A stretch of 64,000 bases of DNA, taken from the NCBI RefSeq assembly GCF_049446075.1, contig NZ_JBMSEB010000003.1, positions 248,001 through 312,000 of the forward strand, in the 5' to 3' direction. The stretch comes from Humibacter sp049446075. Its GTDB lineage: Bacteria; Actinomycetota; Actinomycetes; Actinomycetales; Microbacteriaceae. Positions 1-8,406 of this stretch are shown here, in pieces (the stretch's first letter is position 1; each line of letters begins with the position of its first letter). The position numbers and the translations under genes were made by a program. The notes under the pieces are model-generated. The model was not told the origin of the DNA. It made no database searches and saw only the letters and a program-made list of their open reading frames with translations.

Positions 1-3000
1 GTCTCCCCCGCGCACATCGGGCTGGGCATCGCCATCGACATCCCGAAGCCCGACGGATCCCGCGCCCTCCTCGTTCCCGCGATCAAGCGTGCCGAGTCGC
101 TCACCTTCGGCGAATACCTCGCCGCTTACGAAGACCTCGTCAAGCGCGCCAGGTCGAACAAGCTCACGGCCGACGACTTCAGCGGGGCGAGCATCTCGCT
201 CACGAACCCGGGCGGCATCGGAACAGTGCACTCGGTGCCGCGGCTCATGAAGGGCCAGGGCTGCATCATCGGCGCAGGGGCACTCGAGTACCCGGCCGAG
301 TTCCAGGGCGCCTCCCGCAAGACCCTCACCACTCTCGGCGTCGGCAAGACGATCACGCTCACGAGCACGTATGACCACCGCGTCATCCAGGGCGCCGGGT
401 CCGGCGAGTTCCTGAAGATCGTGCACGAGCTGCTGATCGGTCAGCGCAACTTCTACGAAGACATCTTCGCGGCGCTGCGCATCCCGTACGACCCCATCCA
501 CTGGGCAGAGGACATCAGCGTCGACATCGCCAGCGCCGTCGACAAGACGGCCCGCGTGCAGGAGCTCATCAACGCCTTCAGGGTGCGCGGCCACCTCATG
601 GCCGACATCGACCCGCTGGAGTACAAGCAGCGCACCCACCCCGACCTCGACATCGCGAGCCACGGCCTCACGTTCTGGGACCTCGACCGTCAGTTCGTCA
701 CCGGGCGATTCGGTGGCGACAAGCGCACGATGCTGCTGCGCGACATCCTCGGCGTTCTTCGTGACTCGTACTGCCGCACAGTCGGCATCGAGTACATGCA
801 CATCCAAGATCCCGCCCAGCGCAAGTGGATCCAGGACCACGTCGAGGTCGCGTACGAGAAGCCGACCCACGACGAGCAGCTGCGCATCCTCGGCAAGCTG
901 AACGAGGCTGAGGCGTTCGAGACCTTCCTGCAGACCAAGTACGTCGGGCAGAAGCGGTTCAGCCTCGAGGGTGGCGAGTCCACGATCGCCCTGCTCGATG
1001 CCGTGTTGCAGGAGGCCGCGCAGAACGGCCTCGACGAGGTCACCATCGGCATGGCGCACCGCGGACGTCTCAACGTGCTCACGAACATCGCGGGCAAGAC
1101 GTACGGTCAGATCTTCCGCGAGTTCGAGGGCACCCAAGACCCGCGAACGGTCGGCGGTTCTGGCGACGTGAAGTACCATCTGGGCACCGAGGGCACCTTC
1201 ACGGGCGCCAACGGCGAGGAGATCGCGGTGTACCTTGCCGCCAACCCGTCCCACCTCGAAGTGGTCGACGGCGTTCTCGAGGGCGTCACGCGGGCCAAGC
1301 AGGATCGCCGTCCTGCCGGCACCTACCTGACGCTGCCACTGCTCATCCACGGTGACGCGGCCATGGCCGGCCAGGGCGTCGTGGTCGAGACCATGCAGAT
1401 GTCGCAACTGCGGGCATACCGTACCGGCGGCACGATCCACATCAACATCAACAACCAGGTCGGCTTCACCACCCCGGCCAGTGAGGCCCGCTCGTCGGTG
1501 TACGCCACGGATGTGGCGAAGACCATCCAGGCGCCCATCTTCCACGTGAACGGCGACGACCCCGAGGCCGTCGTGCGGGTGGGCCAGCTCGCCTTCAAGT
1601 TCCGCGAGGAGTTCAAGAAGGACGTCGTCATCGACCTCATCTGCTACCGGCGCCGTGGGCACAACGAGGGCGACGACCCGTCGATGACACAGCCGCTGAT
1701 GTACAACCTCATCGAGGCGAAGCGCTCCGTTCGGCGCCTTTACACCGAGGCGCTGGTCGGCCGCGGCGACATCTCCGAGGAGGAGTACGAGCAGGCGCAC
1801 AAGGACTTCCAGGAACGCCTGGAGCGCGCCTTCGCCGAGACGCACGCAGCTCAGACCGGCTCCATCCCCGTCGTGTCGGGCGATCCGAACGCGATCAACG
1901 ACCTCGAGCGTCCGGACGCACAGCAGGATGCCGCGCACGGCGAGCTCGCGACCACGGGCGTCTCCGACTCGGTCATCCAGACCATCGGGCAGGCGTTCGA
2001 CAACCCACCTGCGGGCTTCACCGTGCACCCGAAGCTTCAGCAGCTGCTCACCAAGCGCGTCGAGATGACCAGGAAGGGCGGAATCGACTGGGCGATGGGC
2101 GAGTTGCTCGCACTCGGTTCTCTGCTGCTGGAGGGCACCCCGGTGCGTCTCGTCGGTCAGGATTCGCGCCGCGGCACCTTCGTACAGCGCCAGGCGGTGC
2201 TGCACGACCGGGTGAACGGGCAGGAGTGGCTGCCGCTGGCGAACCTGAGCGACAACCAGGCGAAGTTCTGGATCTACGATTCCCTGCTGAGCGAGTTCGC
2301 CGCGATGGGATTCGAGTACGGCTACTCGGTCGAGCGGCCGGATGCCCTCGTGCTGTGGGAGGCACAATTCGGCGACTTCGCGAACGGTGCCCAGACCGTG
2401 ATCGACGAGTTCATCTCGTCGGCCGAGCAGAAGTGGGGCCAGCGCTCGTCGCTGGTGCTGCTGCTGCCGCACGGCTACGAGGGACAAGGACCCGACCACT
2501 CCTCGGCCCGCATCGAGCGCTACCTGCAGCTGTGCGCAGAGAACAACATGACGGTGGCACGTCCCTCGACGCCCGCCTCCTACTTCCACCTGCTGCGGCG
2601 TCAGGCGTATGCGCGCCCGCGCAGGCCGCTCATCGTCTTCACCCCGAAGGCGATGCTCCGGCTCCGCGGTGCCACGAGCGACGTTCCCGACTTCACCACC
2701 GGCGCGTTCCGTCCGGTGCTCGACGACCAGCGTGCGGTCGACAAGAACGGCGTGAAGCGTGTGCTCGTCATGGCCGGCAAGGTCTACTACGACGTGAAGG
2801 CCGAGCTCGAGAAGAACCCCGACGATCGGGTGGCGCTCGTGCGAGCCGAGCAGTTCTACCCGTTCCCAGGGGACGAGCTGAAGTCGGTGCTGGCGTCGTA
2901 TCCGAACGCCGAGTTCTTCTGGCTGCAGGACGAGCCCGAGAACCAGGGTGCCTGGATCTACATGGCGCTCTCGGCCGCGAAGGCCGGGCTGCCACCCTTC

Positions 3001-3102
3001 GGCGTGTTCTCGCGCGCGGCTTCCGCGTCGCCTGCAACCGGCTCGGCCAAGCGCCACGCCCAAGAGCAGGCCGAACTGATCAAGCGCGCGCTCTCGCTGT
3101 AA
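1..3102 (+). CDS. kgd: Multifunctional 2-oxoglutarate metabolism enzyme Kgd (E1o/E2o fusion), 5' end outside window
   Basis: This is the 3' part of the actinobacterial fused 2-oxoglutarate decarboxylase/dehydrogenase, which converts 2-oxoglutarate in the TCA cycle using thiamine diphosphate. The reading frame is open from base 1, so the start lies upstream; 1033 residues are visible of a protein usually about 1,230-1,270 aa. Visible residues 1-140 are the end of the E2 succinyltransferase domain, with the catalytic-type motif YDHRVIQG around His126. The rest is E1o: GMAHRGRLNVL near residue 352, the cofactor-binding stretch GDAAMAGQG near 455, and the transketolase-like pyrimidine domain with HGYEGQGPDHSSAR near 827. 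The gene ends in TAA and is followed 6 nt later by a strong hairpin terminator. The identification is secure; only the N-terminus is missing. Confidence 0.97.
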   Translation, partial: VSPAHIGLGIAIDIPKPDGSRALLVPAIKRAESLTFGEYLAAYEDLVKRARSNKLTADDFSGASISLTNPGGIGTVHSVPRLMKGQGCIIGAGALEYPAEFQGASRKTLTTLGVGKTITLTSTYDHRVIQGAGSGEFLKIVHELLIGQRNFYEDIFAALRIPYDPIHWAEDISVDIASAVDKTARVQELINAFRVRGHLMADIDPLEYKQRTHPDLDIASHGLTFWDLDRQFVTGRFGGDKRTMLLRDILGVLRDSYCRTVGIEYMHIQDPAQRKWIQDHVEVAYEKPTHDEQLRILGKLNEAEAFETFLQTKYVGQKRFSLEGGESTIALLDAVLQEAAQNGLDEVTIGMAHRGRLNVLTNIAGKTYGQIFREFEGTQDPRTVGGSGDVKYHLGTEGTFTGANGEEIAVYLAANPSHLEVVDGVLEGVTRAKQDRRPAGTYLTLPLLIHGDAAMAGQGVVVETMQMSQLRAYRTGGTIHININNQVGFTTPASEARSSVYATDVAKTIQAPIFHVNGDDPEAVVRVGQLAFKFREEFKKDVVIDLICYRRRGHNEGDDPSMTQPLMYNLIEAKRSVRRLYTEALVGRGDISEEEYEQAHKDFQERLERAFAETHAAQTGSIPVVSGDPNAINDLERPDAQQDAAHGELATTGVSDSVIQTIGQAFDNPPAGFTVHPKLQQLLTKRVEMTRKGGIDWAMGELLALGSLLLEGTPVRLVGQDSRRGTFVQRQAVLHDRVNGQEWLPLANLSDNQAKFWIYDSLLSEFAAMGFEYGYSVERPDALVLWEAQFGDFANGAQTVIDEFISSAEQKWGQRSSLVLLLPHGYEGQGPDHSSARIERYLQLCAENNMTVARPSTPASYFHLLRRQAYARPRRPLIVFTPKAMLRLRGATSDVPDFTTGAFRPVLDDQRAVDKNGVKRVLVMAGKVYYDVKAELEKNPDDRVALVRAEQFYPFPGDELKSVLASYPNAEFFWLQDEPENQGAWIYMALSAAKAGLPPFGVFSRAASASPATGSAKRHAQEQAELIKRALSL

Positions 3103-3108
3103 GCAGCT

Positions 3109-3148
3109 GCACGAAGGGGCCGGACGACACCGTCCGGCCCCTTCGTGC
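3109..3148 (+). terminator. Rho-independent-type hairpin after kgd
   Basis: A perfect 18-bp stem (3109-3126 with 3131-3148) closes on a 4-nt ACAC loop, starting 6 nt after the kgd stop. There is no long T-tract, which is common in high-GC actinobacteria. It could also stop transcripts entering from the opposite strand. Confidence 0.85.
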
Positions 3149-3200
3149 ATCCAACGCCGGCGTCCCGTTCGTTCGCATGGGACTGCCGGTACCCGCCGTA

Positions 3201-3257
3201 TTCAGGACATGCGGCGACGCATGCGAACAGTGTCGACGGTCGGCGATATGTCCTGAA
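3201..3257. repeat. Spaced inverted repeat TTCAGGACAT/ATGTCCTGAA
   Basis: Ten-base arms TTCAGGACAT (3201-3210) and ATGTCCTGAA (3248-3257) are perfect inverted repeats around a 37-nt spacer. The spacer begins with a smaller hairpin (CATGCG, GCGA loop, CGCATG at 3208-3223). It lies between the ends of kgd and the anti-sigma gene, where no promoter is expected. It may be an RNA structure, a protein-binding site or a dispersed repeat; the function is unknown. Confidence 0.45.
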
Positions 3258-3349
3258 AACGGGATGCCGCGGCAGACGACGGGACCGGACGCCATGGCGC
3301 AGCGCGGCGGCATGTCTCGCGAAAGGCGAGTGCCCCGGCTGCCGCTCGG

Positions 3350-3592
3350 TTAGTGCGTAGCCTGGATGCTCCGCAGCTTCGCCAGCACCTGCACCCGTAG
3401 CTGCTCGGGTGCGGTCTCCTTGCAGGCGCGCTGCACGACCTCGGTGAGCACCATGCCCACGTGCACCTCGCCCTCGCAATCGGTGCAGTTGGCGAGGTGC
3501 TCGCGGATGTCCGCTGCGTCGTCCGCCTGCAGCTCGTTGTGCAGGTACTCCTCGATGTCCTTCTTGGCCTTGTCGCAGCCGCAGTCGCTCAT
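3350..3592 (-). CDS. rsrA: Zinc-binding anti-sigma factor, RsrA/RshA family
   Basis: This 80-residue protein is a ZAS-family redox-sensing anti-sigma factor expected to hold the adjacent SigH-type sigma factor inactive in reducing conditions and release it on thiol oxidation. The ligand set is clear: Cys6, His32, Cys36 and Cys39, with HLANCTDC matching HxxxCxxC. The spacing (26, 4, 3) equals that of the zinc ligands of Streptomyces RsrA. A further Cys57 and Cys4 are present. Its ATG overlaps the sigma factor TGA by 4 nt (ATGA), so the two are translationally coupled and made in matched amounts. The length is slightly shorter than Streptomyces RsrA. The role follows from family and neighbour. 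Confidence 0.93.
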   Translation of the reverse strand: MSDCGCDKAKKDIEEYLHNELQADDAADIREHLANCTDCEGEVHVGMVLTEVVQRACKETAPEQLRVQVLAKLRSIQATH

Positions 3593-4245
3593 GTGGTGCT
3601 CCCGGTGTTCTGCACGGCGCCTGCCCGCTGCCGGGCCGCCCGTTCAGGGGCGGCGCTGTTCTCCACAGCGGAAAGCCCGCGCTCGTGCGCGTAGTCCGTC
3701 AACAGCTCCCGCAGCAGTCGTCTGCCACGGTGCAGACGACTCATCACGGTGCCGATCGGGGTCTTCATGATGTCGGCGATCTCCTGGTAGGAGAACCCTT
3801 CGACGTCGGCCAGGTACACGGCCAGGCGGAAGTCCTCTGGAATGGCCTGCAGGGCATCCTTCACGTCGGAGTCCGGCAGGTGGTCGATCGCCTCTGCCTC
3901 TGCCGACCTCGAGGTCGCCGAGGTTGCGGACGCAGCACCGCCCAGCTGCCAATCCTCGAGCTCGTCGATCGGGTTCTGGTAGGGCTCGCGCTGCTTCTTG
4001 CGGTACGTGTTGATGAACGTGTTCGTCAGAATGCGGTACAGCCAGGCCTTCAGGTTCGTGCCCTGCTTGAACTGCCCGAACGCGGCATACGCCTTGACGA
4101 AGGTCTCCTGCACGAGGTCTTGCGCATCGGCCGGATTCCGCGTCATGCGCAGCGCGGCCGCGTACAGCTGATCCATGAACGGAAGCGCTTGCTCTTCGAA
4201 GAGCGCGGCGACGTTCTGGTCTGAATCCTCGTGTGGAGTCGACAT
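3589..4245 (-). CDS. sigH: ECF sigma factor, SigH/SigR (thiol-oxidative stress) type
   Basis: This group IV sigma factor (218 aa from this start) is the probable regulator of the thiol-oxidative and heat stress response. Region 2 has the DAQDLVQETFVKAY core near residues 41-54, followed by LKAWLYRILTNTFIN. A variable Ala/Ser linker follows, then region 4 (EGFSYQEIADIMKTPIGTV, then a GRR helix end) near residues 160-185. The downstream gene is its zinc anti-sigma factor, overlapping by 4 nt. The start is uncertain. ATG 4245 lacks a Shine-Dalgarno sequence but sits 8 nt after a TAGACT -10 box, fitting leaderless initiation. The frame stays open upstream, and ATG 4467 has a very strong AGGAGAGGAG site and would add 74 residues. 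Both may be used, as with the SigR isoforms of Streptomyces. Confidence 0.93.
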   Translation of the reverse strand: MSTPHEDSDQNVAALFEEQALPFMDQLYAAALRMTRNPADAQDLVQETFVKAYAAFGQFKQGTNLKAWLYRILTNTFINTYRKKQREPYQNPIDELEDWQLGGAASATSATSRSAEAEAIDHLPDSDVKDALQAIPEDFRLAVYLADVEGFSYQEIADIMKTPIGTVMSRLHRGRRLLRELLTDYAHERGLSAVENSAAPERAARQRAGAVQNTGSTT

Positions 4246-4467
4246 CACCGACCAGTCTAGGCCGGGCTCCCGGGTGACTCCCGAGAGCCGGGTGCCGTCG
4301 AAGTCCACCGGCGGAGCCGGGTTCTCGAGCAGTCCCATGGAGGGTCGGACGACCGGCGCGGCGTACTGTGAAGCGAGATCCCGCCCAAGCGAGAGCTGAG
4401 CGGTCGGGAGAGGTGCCAGGCCGAGCGCAGTCGCGCTGAGCTCTGCTTGCAGCAGTGCCTCCGGCAT
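4246..4467 (-). other. In-frame N-terminal extension of sigH with strong RBS (possible long isoform)
   Basis: The sigH frame has no stop between 4245 and 4467, and ATG 4467 is preceded by AGGAGAGGAG with a 7-nt gap. Translation from here would add 74 residues beginning MPEALLQAELSATALG, rich in Ala, Leu and Pro and without a recognised domain. In Streptomyces coelicolor SigR has an extended, unstable isoform made from an upstream start. The parallel is by position, not by recognised sequence similarity. Confidence 0.5.
4254..4259 (-). promoter_or_regulatory. -10 box TAGACT for a leaderless short sigH transcript
   Basis: Read on the minus strand, TAGACT fits the actinobacterial TANNNT -10 element. 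It is followed by GGTCGGTG and then ATG 4245, so a transcript would begin within a base or two of GTG 4248 or ATG 4245. No clear -35 is visible. The same TAGACT-to-start arrangement occurs at pdtaS in this window. Confidence 0.5.
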
Positions 4468-4509
4468 CCGCACGCTCCTCTCCTGGTCTTGCCCGTTGTC
4501 GATACTCTT

Positions 4510-4538
4510 GACAAGCGATGCTGATCTCGAAATATTCC
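4510..4538 (-). promoter_or_regulatory. Possible SigH-type autoregulatory promoter GGAATA-N20-GTC
   Basis: On the minus strand GGAATA (4538-4533) is followed after 20 nt by GTC (4512-4510). SigH/SigR promoters are known as GGAAT or GGAAYA with a 16-20 nt spacer and GTT, so spacing is at the upper limit and one base of the -10 differs. It would start a transcript just upstream of the long sigH start at 4467. The -35 part overlaps the first codons of divergent aroA. Confidence 0.3.
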
Positions 4539-5933
4539 GCGCCGGACTTCGACCCTTACGGCGACAAGAAGCCAGAGGAGCCGGATGCCCTGTGGCCGGC
4601 CCCGACGGCCGGGGGTCCGCTGCGCGCACGGCTGGCTCTGCCCGGCTCGAAGTCCATCACGAACAGAGAGCTCGTGCTCGCGGCGCTGGCGGATGCCCCG
4701 TCGCTGCTTCGCGCGCCCCTCCACTCCCGAGACAGCGCCAACATGGTCGCCGCACTGCGCGCGCTGGGCACGCGCATCGAGGAGCGCGAAGGAGCCGGCT
4801 CGTTCGGCGCCGACCTTCTGGTCACGCCCGGCGAGCTCAGTGGCAGCACCACGATCGACTGCGGCCAGGCCGGAACCGTGATGCGGTTCGTTCCCCCTGT
4901 GGCGGCGCTCGCGCTCGGCCCGACCACGTTCGACGCCGCCGACTCAGCACGCTCGCGCCCGATGGGCGGCATCGTCGCGGCGTTGCGCGCGCTCGGTGTG
5001 GACATCGACGACGCGGGACGGGGCGGTCTGCCTTTCACTGTGCACGGCACTGGACGGGTAGTGGGCGGTGCGATCGAAATCGACGCGTCGGCATCGAGCC
5101 AGTTCGTCTCGGCTCTGCTGCTGTCGGCCGCGCGGTTCGACGAGGGCCTGCGTCTCACGCACGTCGGCGACAGGCTGCCGAGCCTTCCGCACATCGAGAT
5201 GACGATCGATGCGCTGGCACATCGCGGGGTCGAGGTGCAGAATCCCCGCGTCGGGGAGTGGATCGTGGCGCCCGGCACCATCGGCGCACGGGATGTGGAC
5301 ATCGAGCCGGACCTGTCGAACGCTGCTCCGTTCCTCGCGGCGGCGCTCGTCACGGGCGGCAGCGTCACGATCACGGGCTGGCCGGATGCCACCACACAGG
5401 TCGGCGCGGACCTCGCCGACATCCTGCCCGCGTTCGGTGCGACCGTGCAGCTCGACGGAAGTGCCCTGACCGTGAGCGGTGGAGACGGCATCCGCGGCGT
5501 GACTCTCGATCTGACGACGGGCGGGGAACTCGCGCCGACCGTTGCTGCTCTTTCTGCCCTGGCCGACTCCCCCAGCACCATCACAGGCATCGGACACATC
5601 CGGCACCACGAGACCGACCGTCTGGCCGCGCTGGCCACCGAGATCCGCTCCCTGGGTGGCGAGGTGGACGAACTCGACGACGGACTGCGGATCACGCCCC
5701 GGCCACTCCACGAAGGTGTGTGGCGCAGCTACGAAGACCACCGCATGTCGACAAGCGGAGCGCTCATCGGTCTGGCGGTGCCAGGCATCCGCATCGAGAA
5801 CGTCGAGGCCACGCACAAAACGCTTCCGCAGTTCACCTCGCTCTGGCACAACATGCTGGGCCAGGTGAACCGTGGCCGGCATGCCATCACGGATGCCGCC
5901 CCTGCGACCGATGCGCGTACCGCGACGAGCTGA
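4518..5933 (+). CDS. aroA: 3-phosphoshikimate 1-carboxyvinyltransferase (EPSP synthase)
   Basis: This 471-residue enzyme joins shikimate-3-phosphate and phosphoenolpyruvate in aromatic amino-acid synthesis. Characteristic motifs are LPGSKSITNRELVLAALAD near residues 41-59, GQAGTVMRFVPPVAAL near 116-131, SSQFVSALLLSA near 195-206 and EDHRMSTSGALIG near 410-422. It is close to the usual 430-460 aa, with a short N-terminal leader (MLISKYSAPDFDPYG) typical of Microbacteriaceae homologues. There is no evident Shine-Dalgarno sequence; GATACT at 4501-4506 could be the -10 of a nearly leaderless transcript. It is divergent from sigH and followed 15 nt later by rsgA, matching the gene order of other actinobacteria. 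Confidence 0.97.
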   Translation: MLISKYSAPDFDPYGDKKPEEPDALWPAPTAGGPLRARLALPGSKSITNRELVLAALADAPSLLRAPLHSRDSANMVAALRALGTRIEEREGAGSFGADLLVTPGELSGSTTIDCGQAGTVMRFVPPVAALALGPTTFDAADSARSRPMGGIVAALRALGVDIDDAGRGGLPFTVHGTGRVVGGAIEIDASASSQFVSALLLSAARFDEGLRLTHVGDRLPSLPHIEMTIDALAHRGVEVQNPRVGEWIVAPGTIGARDVDIEPDLSNAAPFLAAALVTGGSVTITGWPDATTQVGADLADILPAFGATVQLDGSALTVSGGDGIRGVTLDLTTGGELAPTVAALSALADSPSTITGIGHIRHHETDRLAALATEIRSLGGEVDELDDGLRITPRPLHEGVWRSYEDHRMSTSGALIGLAVPGIRIENVEATHKTLPQFTSLWHNMLGQVNRGRHAITDAAPATDARTATS

Positions 5934-5948
5934 GCGAGGTCACGCGGC

Positions 5949-7052
5949 GTGAGCTGGTGGGACACCGAAGACGAGGACGAACCGTACGGCGAGTACGACG
6001 AGGCCTCGGTGCGGGTGCGCCCCAACCCCAAGGGCAGCAGGCCGCGTACCAAGACGCGCCCCGAGCATGAGGATGCCGTTGTCGCGCGAGTGCTCGGGGT
6101 CGACCGTGGGCGCTACACCGTGCTCGTCGACGAGGGCGGCCCCAAGGAGCACGAGGCGGTCGCAGCGCGGGCGAGCGAGTTGCGCAAGCAGGCGATCGTC
6201 ACGGGCGACCGAGTCGACGTGGTGGGCGAGACCAGCGGCGACCAAGGCACGTTGGCGCGCATCGTGCGCGTCGGGGAACGCACAACGCTCCTGCGCCGCA
6301 GCGCCGACGACACGGATGCCGTCGAGCGCGTCATCGTCGCCAACGCCGACCAGATGCTCATCGTGGTCGCCGCAGCGAACCCCGAACCGCGCACCCGGCT
6401 GGTCGATCGTTACCTGGTCGCGGCGTACGACGCGGGCATCGCCCCACTGCTCTGCGTGACGAAGACGGACCTGGCCGACCCGAGCGAGTTCCTGGAGAAC
6501 TTCGCCGGGCTCGACCTGCCGGTGTTCCTCAGCTCGTCGGCCGGAGCCAGAGACCACGTGCGCGGCGTCGCCGAAACGATCGCTCAGACGACCGCGAGCG
6601 CCTCGGGCATGCCGCTCGATGCATTGCGGCGGGCACTCGCCAAGCACGACACCGTGGCGGTGGGCCACTCCGGTGTGGGCAAGTCCACGCTGGTCAACGC
6701 CCTCGTGCCCGGCGCCGACCGCGCCATCGGCCACGTCAACGAGGTGACCGGCCGCGGCAGACACACCTCGTCGTCGACCGTTTCACTCAGGTTGCGCACG
6801 TCGTTCGGCGACGGTTGGATCATCGACACCCCCGGCGTGCGCTCGTTCGGGCTGGGACATGTGGATCCGGCAAACATCCTGCGCGCCTTCACCGACCTCG
6901 CCGCCATTGCCGAGAACTGCCCGCGCGGCTGCACGCACCTACCAGACTCACCGGACTGCGCCATCATCGACGCGGTAAATGCCGGAGTGCTCGGGGAGCG
7001 CGGCCACGCGCGACTGGACTCGTTGCAACGTCTTCTCGCCACGTTCGGCTGA
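5949..7052 (+). CDS. rsgA: Ribosome small-subunit-dependent GTPase RsgA
   Basis: This circularly permuted GTPase (367 aa, GTG start) acts in late maturation of the 30S subunit. The N-terminal part is an OB-like RNA-binding domain. The GTPase motifs run in permuted order: TKTDL (G4) near residue 175, GHSGVGKSTLVNAL (G1) near 238, then DTPGVRSFGL (G3) near 293. A C-terminal zinc cluster follows (CPRGCTHLPDSPDC near 322-335). The first 40 residues are acidic then basic and probably flexible. It follows aroA by 15 nt, so the two are likely co-transcribed. Confidence 0.96.
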   Translation: MSWWDTEDEDEPYGEYDEASVRVRPNPKGSRPRTKTRPEHEDAVVARVLGVDRGRYTVLVDEGGPKEHEAVAARASELRKQAIVTGDRVDVVGETSGDQGTLARIVRVGERTTLLRRSADDTDAVERVIVANADQMLIVVAAANPEPRTRLVDRYLVAAYDAGIAPLLCVTKTDLADPSEFLENFAGLDLPVFLSSSAGARDHVRGVAETIAQTTASASGMPLDALRRALAKHDTVAVGHSGVGKSTLVNALVPGADRAIGHVNEVTGRGRHTSSSTVSLRLRTSFGDGWIIDTPGVRSFGLGHVDPANILRAFTDLAAIAENCPRGCTHLPDSPDCAIIDAVNAGVLGERGHARLDSLQRLLATFG

Positions 7053-7064
7053 CGCCCACTTCGC

Positions 7065-7070
7065 TAGCGT
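7065..7070 (+). promoter_or_regulatory. -10 box TAGCGT for leaderless bcp transcript
   Basis: TAGCGT fits TANNNT and lies 6 nt before the bcp ATG at 7077. There is no purine-rich Shine-Dalgarno sequence between them, so a leaderless mRNA is likely. Confidence 0.45.
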
Positions 7071-7076
7071 TGAGCC

Positions 7077-7568
7077 ATGAGCGACACGACTGCGAACCCG
7101 GCCCGACTCTCCCCAGGCGACACCGCACCCGACTTCACACTTCTCGATCAGGACGGCACGCGGGTGTCGCTGCACGACTACGCCGGACGCAACGTCGTCG
7201 TCTACTTCTACCCGGCCGCCATGACGCCCGGGTGCACGAAAGAGGCGTGCGACTTCCGCGACAACCTCAATTCCCTGGCTTCGGCCGGATACCAGGTGCT
7301 CGGCATCTCGAAGGACGATCCCGCCACTCTGGCGAAGTTCCGCGACCACGACAGCCTGAACTTCCCGCTCCTGTCCGACACAGATCTCACGGTCCACAAG
7401 CTGTACGGGGCGTACGGCGAGAAATCGCTCTACGGCAAGGTGGTGACCGGTGTGCTGAGGTCCACCTTCGTCGTCGATGCTGACGGCGGCATCCGTCTTG
7501 CCCTGTACAACGTGAAGGCGACGGGCCACGTCGCCTCGCTCCGCAAGAAACTCGGCCTCGCCGCTTAG
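7077..7568 (+). CDS. bcp: Thioredoxin-dependent peroxiredoxin, Bcp/PrxQ family
   Basis: This 163-aa peroxiredoxin reduces hydrogen peroxide and organic peroxides using thioredoxin. The family signature TPGCTKEACDF carries the peroxidatic Cys53 and a resolving-type Cys58, as in atypical two-Cys PrxQ proteins. The N-terminus has the usual PGDTAPDFTLLDQDG. It starts 24 nt after rsgA and is convergent with the hydrolase gene. An antioxidant enzyme close to the SigH regulator is notable, but no SigH-type promoter was seen before it. Confidence 0.95.
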   Translation: MSDTTANPARLSPGDTAPDFTLLDQDGTRVSLHDYAGRNVVVYFYPAAMTPGCTKEACDFRDNLNSLASAGYQVLGISKDDPATLAKFRDHDSLNFPLLSDTDLTVHKLYGAYGEKSLYGKVVTGVLRSTFVVDADGGIRLALYNVKATGHVASLRKKLGLAA

Positions 7569-7656
7569 AACCGTCCGCGCTCGAGACCTTTGCGTTCGCT
7601 GACGCTTGCAACGGGCGCCGGCCGGCGTCATTCCTTGTCCTGCCGAAACCGACCGA

Positions 7657-8400
7657 TCAGCCCGCCACGATCGCACGCTCGACATCCTGGGATCGCACAT
7701 GCATCGCGACGTGCGGAGAACCCTGGATCTCGACGGTCCTGCTGCTACGAGCGGCGCGCGCGAGTAGAGAGACCCAGTCCCTGCGTGCGACCGGATCGCG
7801 CGCACCGCGCACGAGCAGCACCGGAGCGGGGACGGTGGGGAGGACATCCTCCAGCCGGTAACCGAGCATGGAGGGCAGCACTGCCAGGTACCACCGCGGT
7901 CCGCACCTCAGGTAGTCGCCCATGACGAGCCGATTGCTGCGCGCGGTCTCGCAAGTCATGTCCCCGAACAGCCGCCATGCGGCACGCAGCGGCGAGCGGT
8001 CGACGGGAGCCATGACCGGACCGATCAGCACGAGCCGGCTCACCAGATCAGGCCGCACGACCGCCAGTCTTGTCGCGATCTGGGCGCCCATCGAGTGCCC
8101 GACGATGACGCAGTGCACCAACTTCCGATCGTCAAGCACACGAGCGACGACGTCCGCGTAGTCCTCCACCGTGTACGGCCTGGACGGCCTTGGCGCGCGA
8201 CCGAAGCCGGGCAGGTCTAGCGCGATGGTTCGGCCATGCCGGGCGAGCAGGGGTGCGAGCCGCTCGAAGTAGCGCGAGCTGACCCCGATGCCATGCACGA
8301 GTATGAACGTCTCGGCCGCCGGTGCGCCTCGGTCGAACGTGACGACGGCGTCCGGTCGAGGGCTACGTCGTGACGGTGTTCGCGAACGGTGGGAACGCAC
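7657..8400 (-). CDS. Alpha/beta-fold hydrolase
   Basis: This 247-residue protein has an alpha/beta hydrolase fold. ILVHGIGVSSRYFERLAPLLA near residues 33-53 contains the oxyanion-hole HG, and GHSMGAQIA near 100-108 is the nucleophile elbow with Ser102. A candidate acid lies in the RGARDPV stretch and the candidate His in GSPHVAMH. The substrate cannot be read from the sequence. The GTG start at 8400 is 6 nt downstream of the stop of the membrane-protein gene, so the two form a pair. The first 15-20 residues are Arg/Ser-rich, so the true start could be slightly later. Confidence 0.85.
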   Translation of the reverse strand: MRSHRSRTPSRRSPRPDAVVTFDRGAPAAETFILVHGIGVSSRYFERLAPLLARHGRTIALDLPGFGRAPRPSRPYTVEDYADVVARVLDDRKLVHCVIVGHSMGAQIATRLAVVRPDLVSRLVLIGPVMAPVDRSPLRAAWRLFGDMTCETARSNRLVMGDYLRCGPRWYLAVLPSMLGYRLEDVLPTVPAPVLLVRGARDPVARRDWVSLLARAARSSRTVEIQGSPHVAMHVRSQDVERAIVAG

Positions 8401-8406
8401 TACGGC

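Noticed and set aside
4496..6070. Long Arg-rich frame overlapping aroA and rsgA in another frame
   Set aside because: Arg/Ala/Gly-rich translation typical of the wrong frame; aroA and rsgA have full motif sets.
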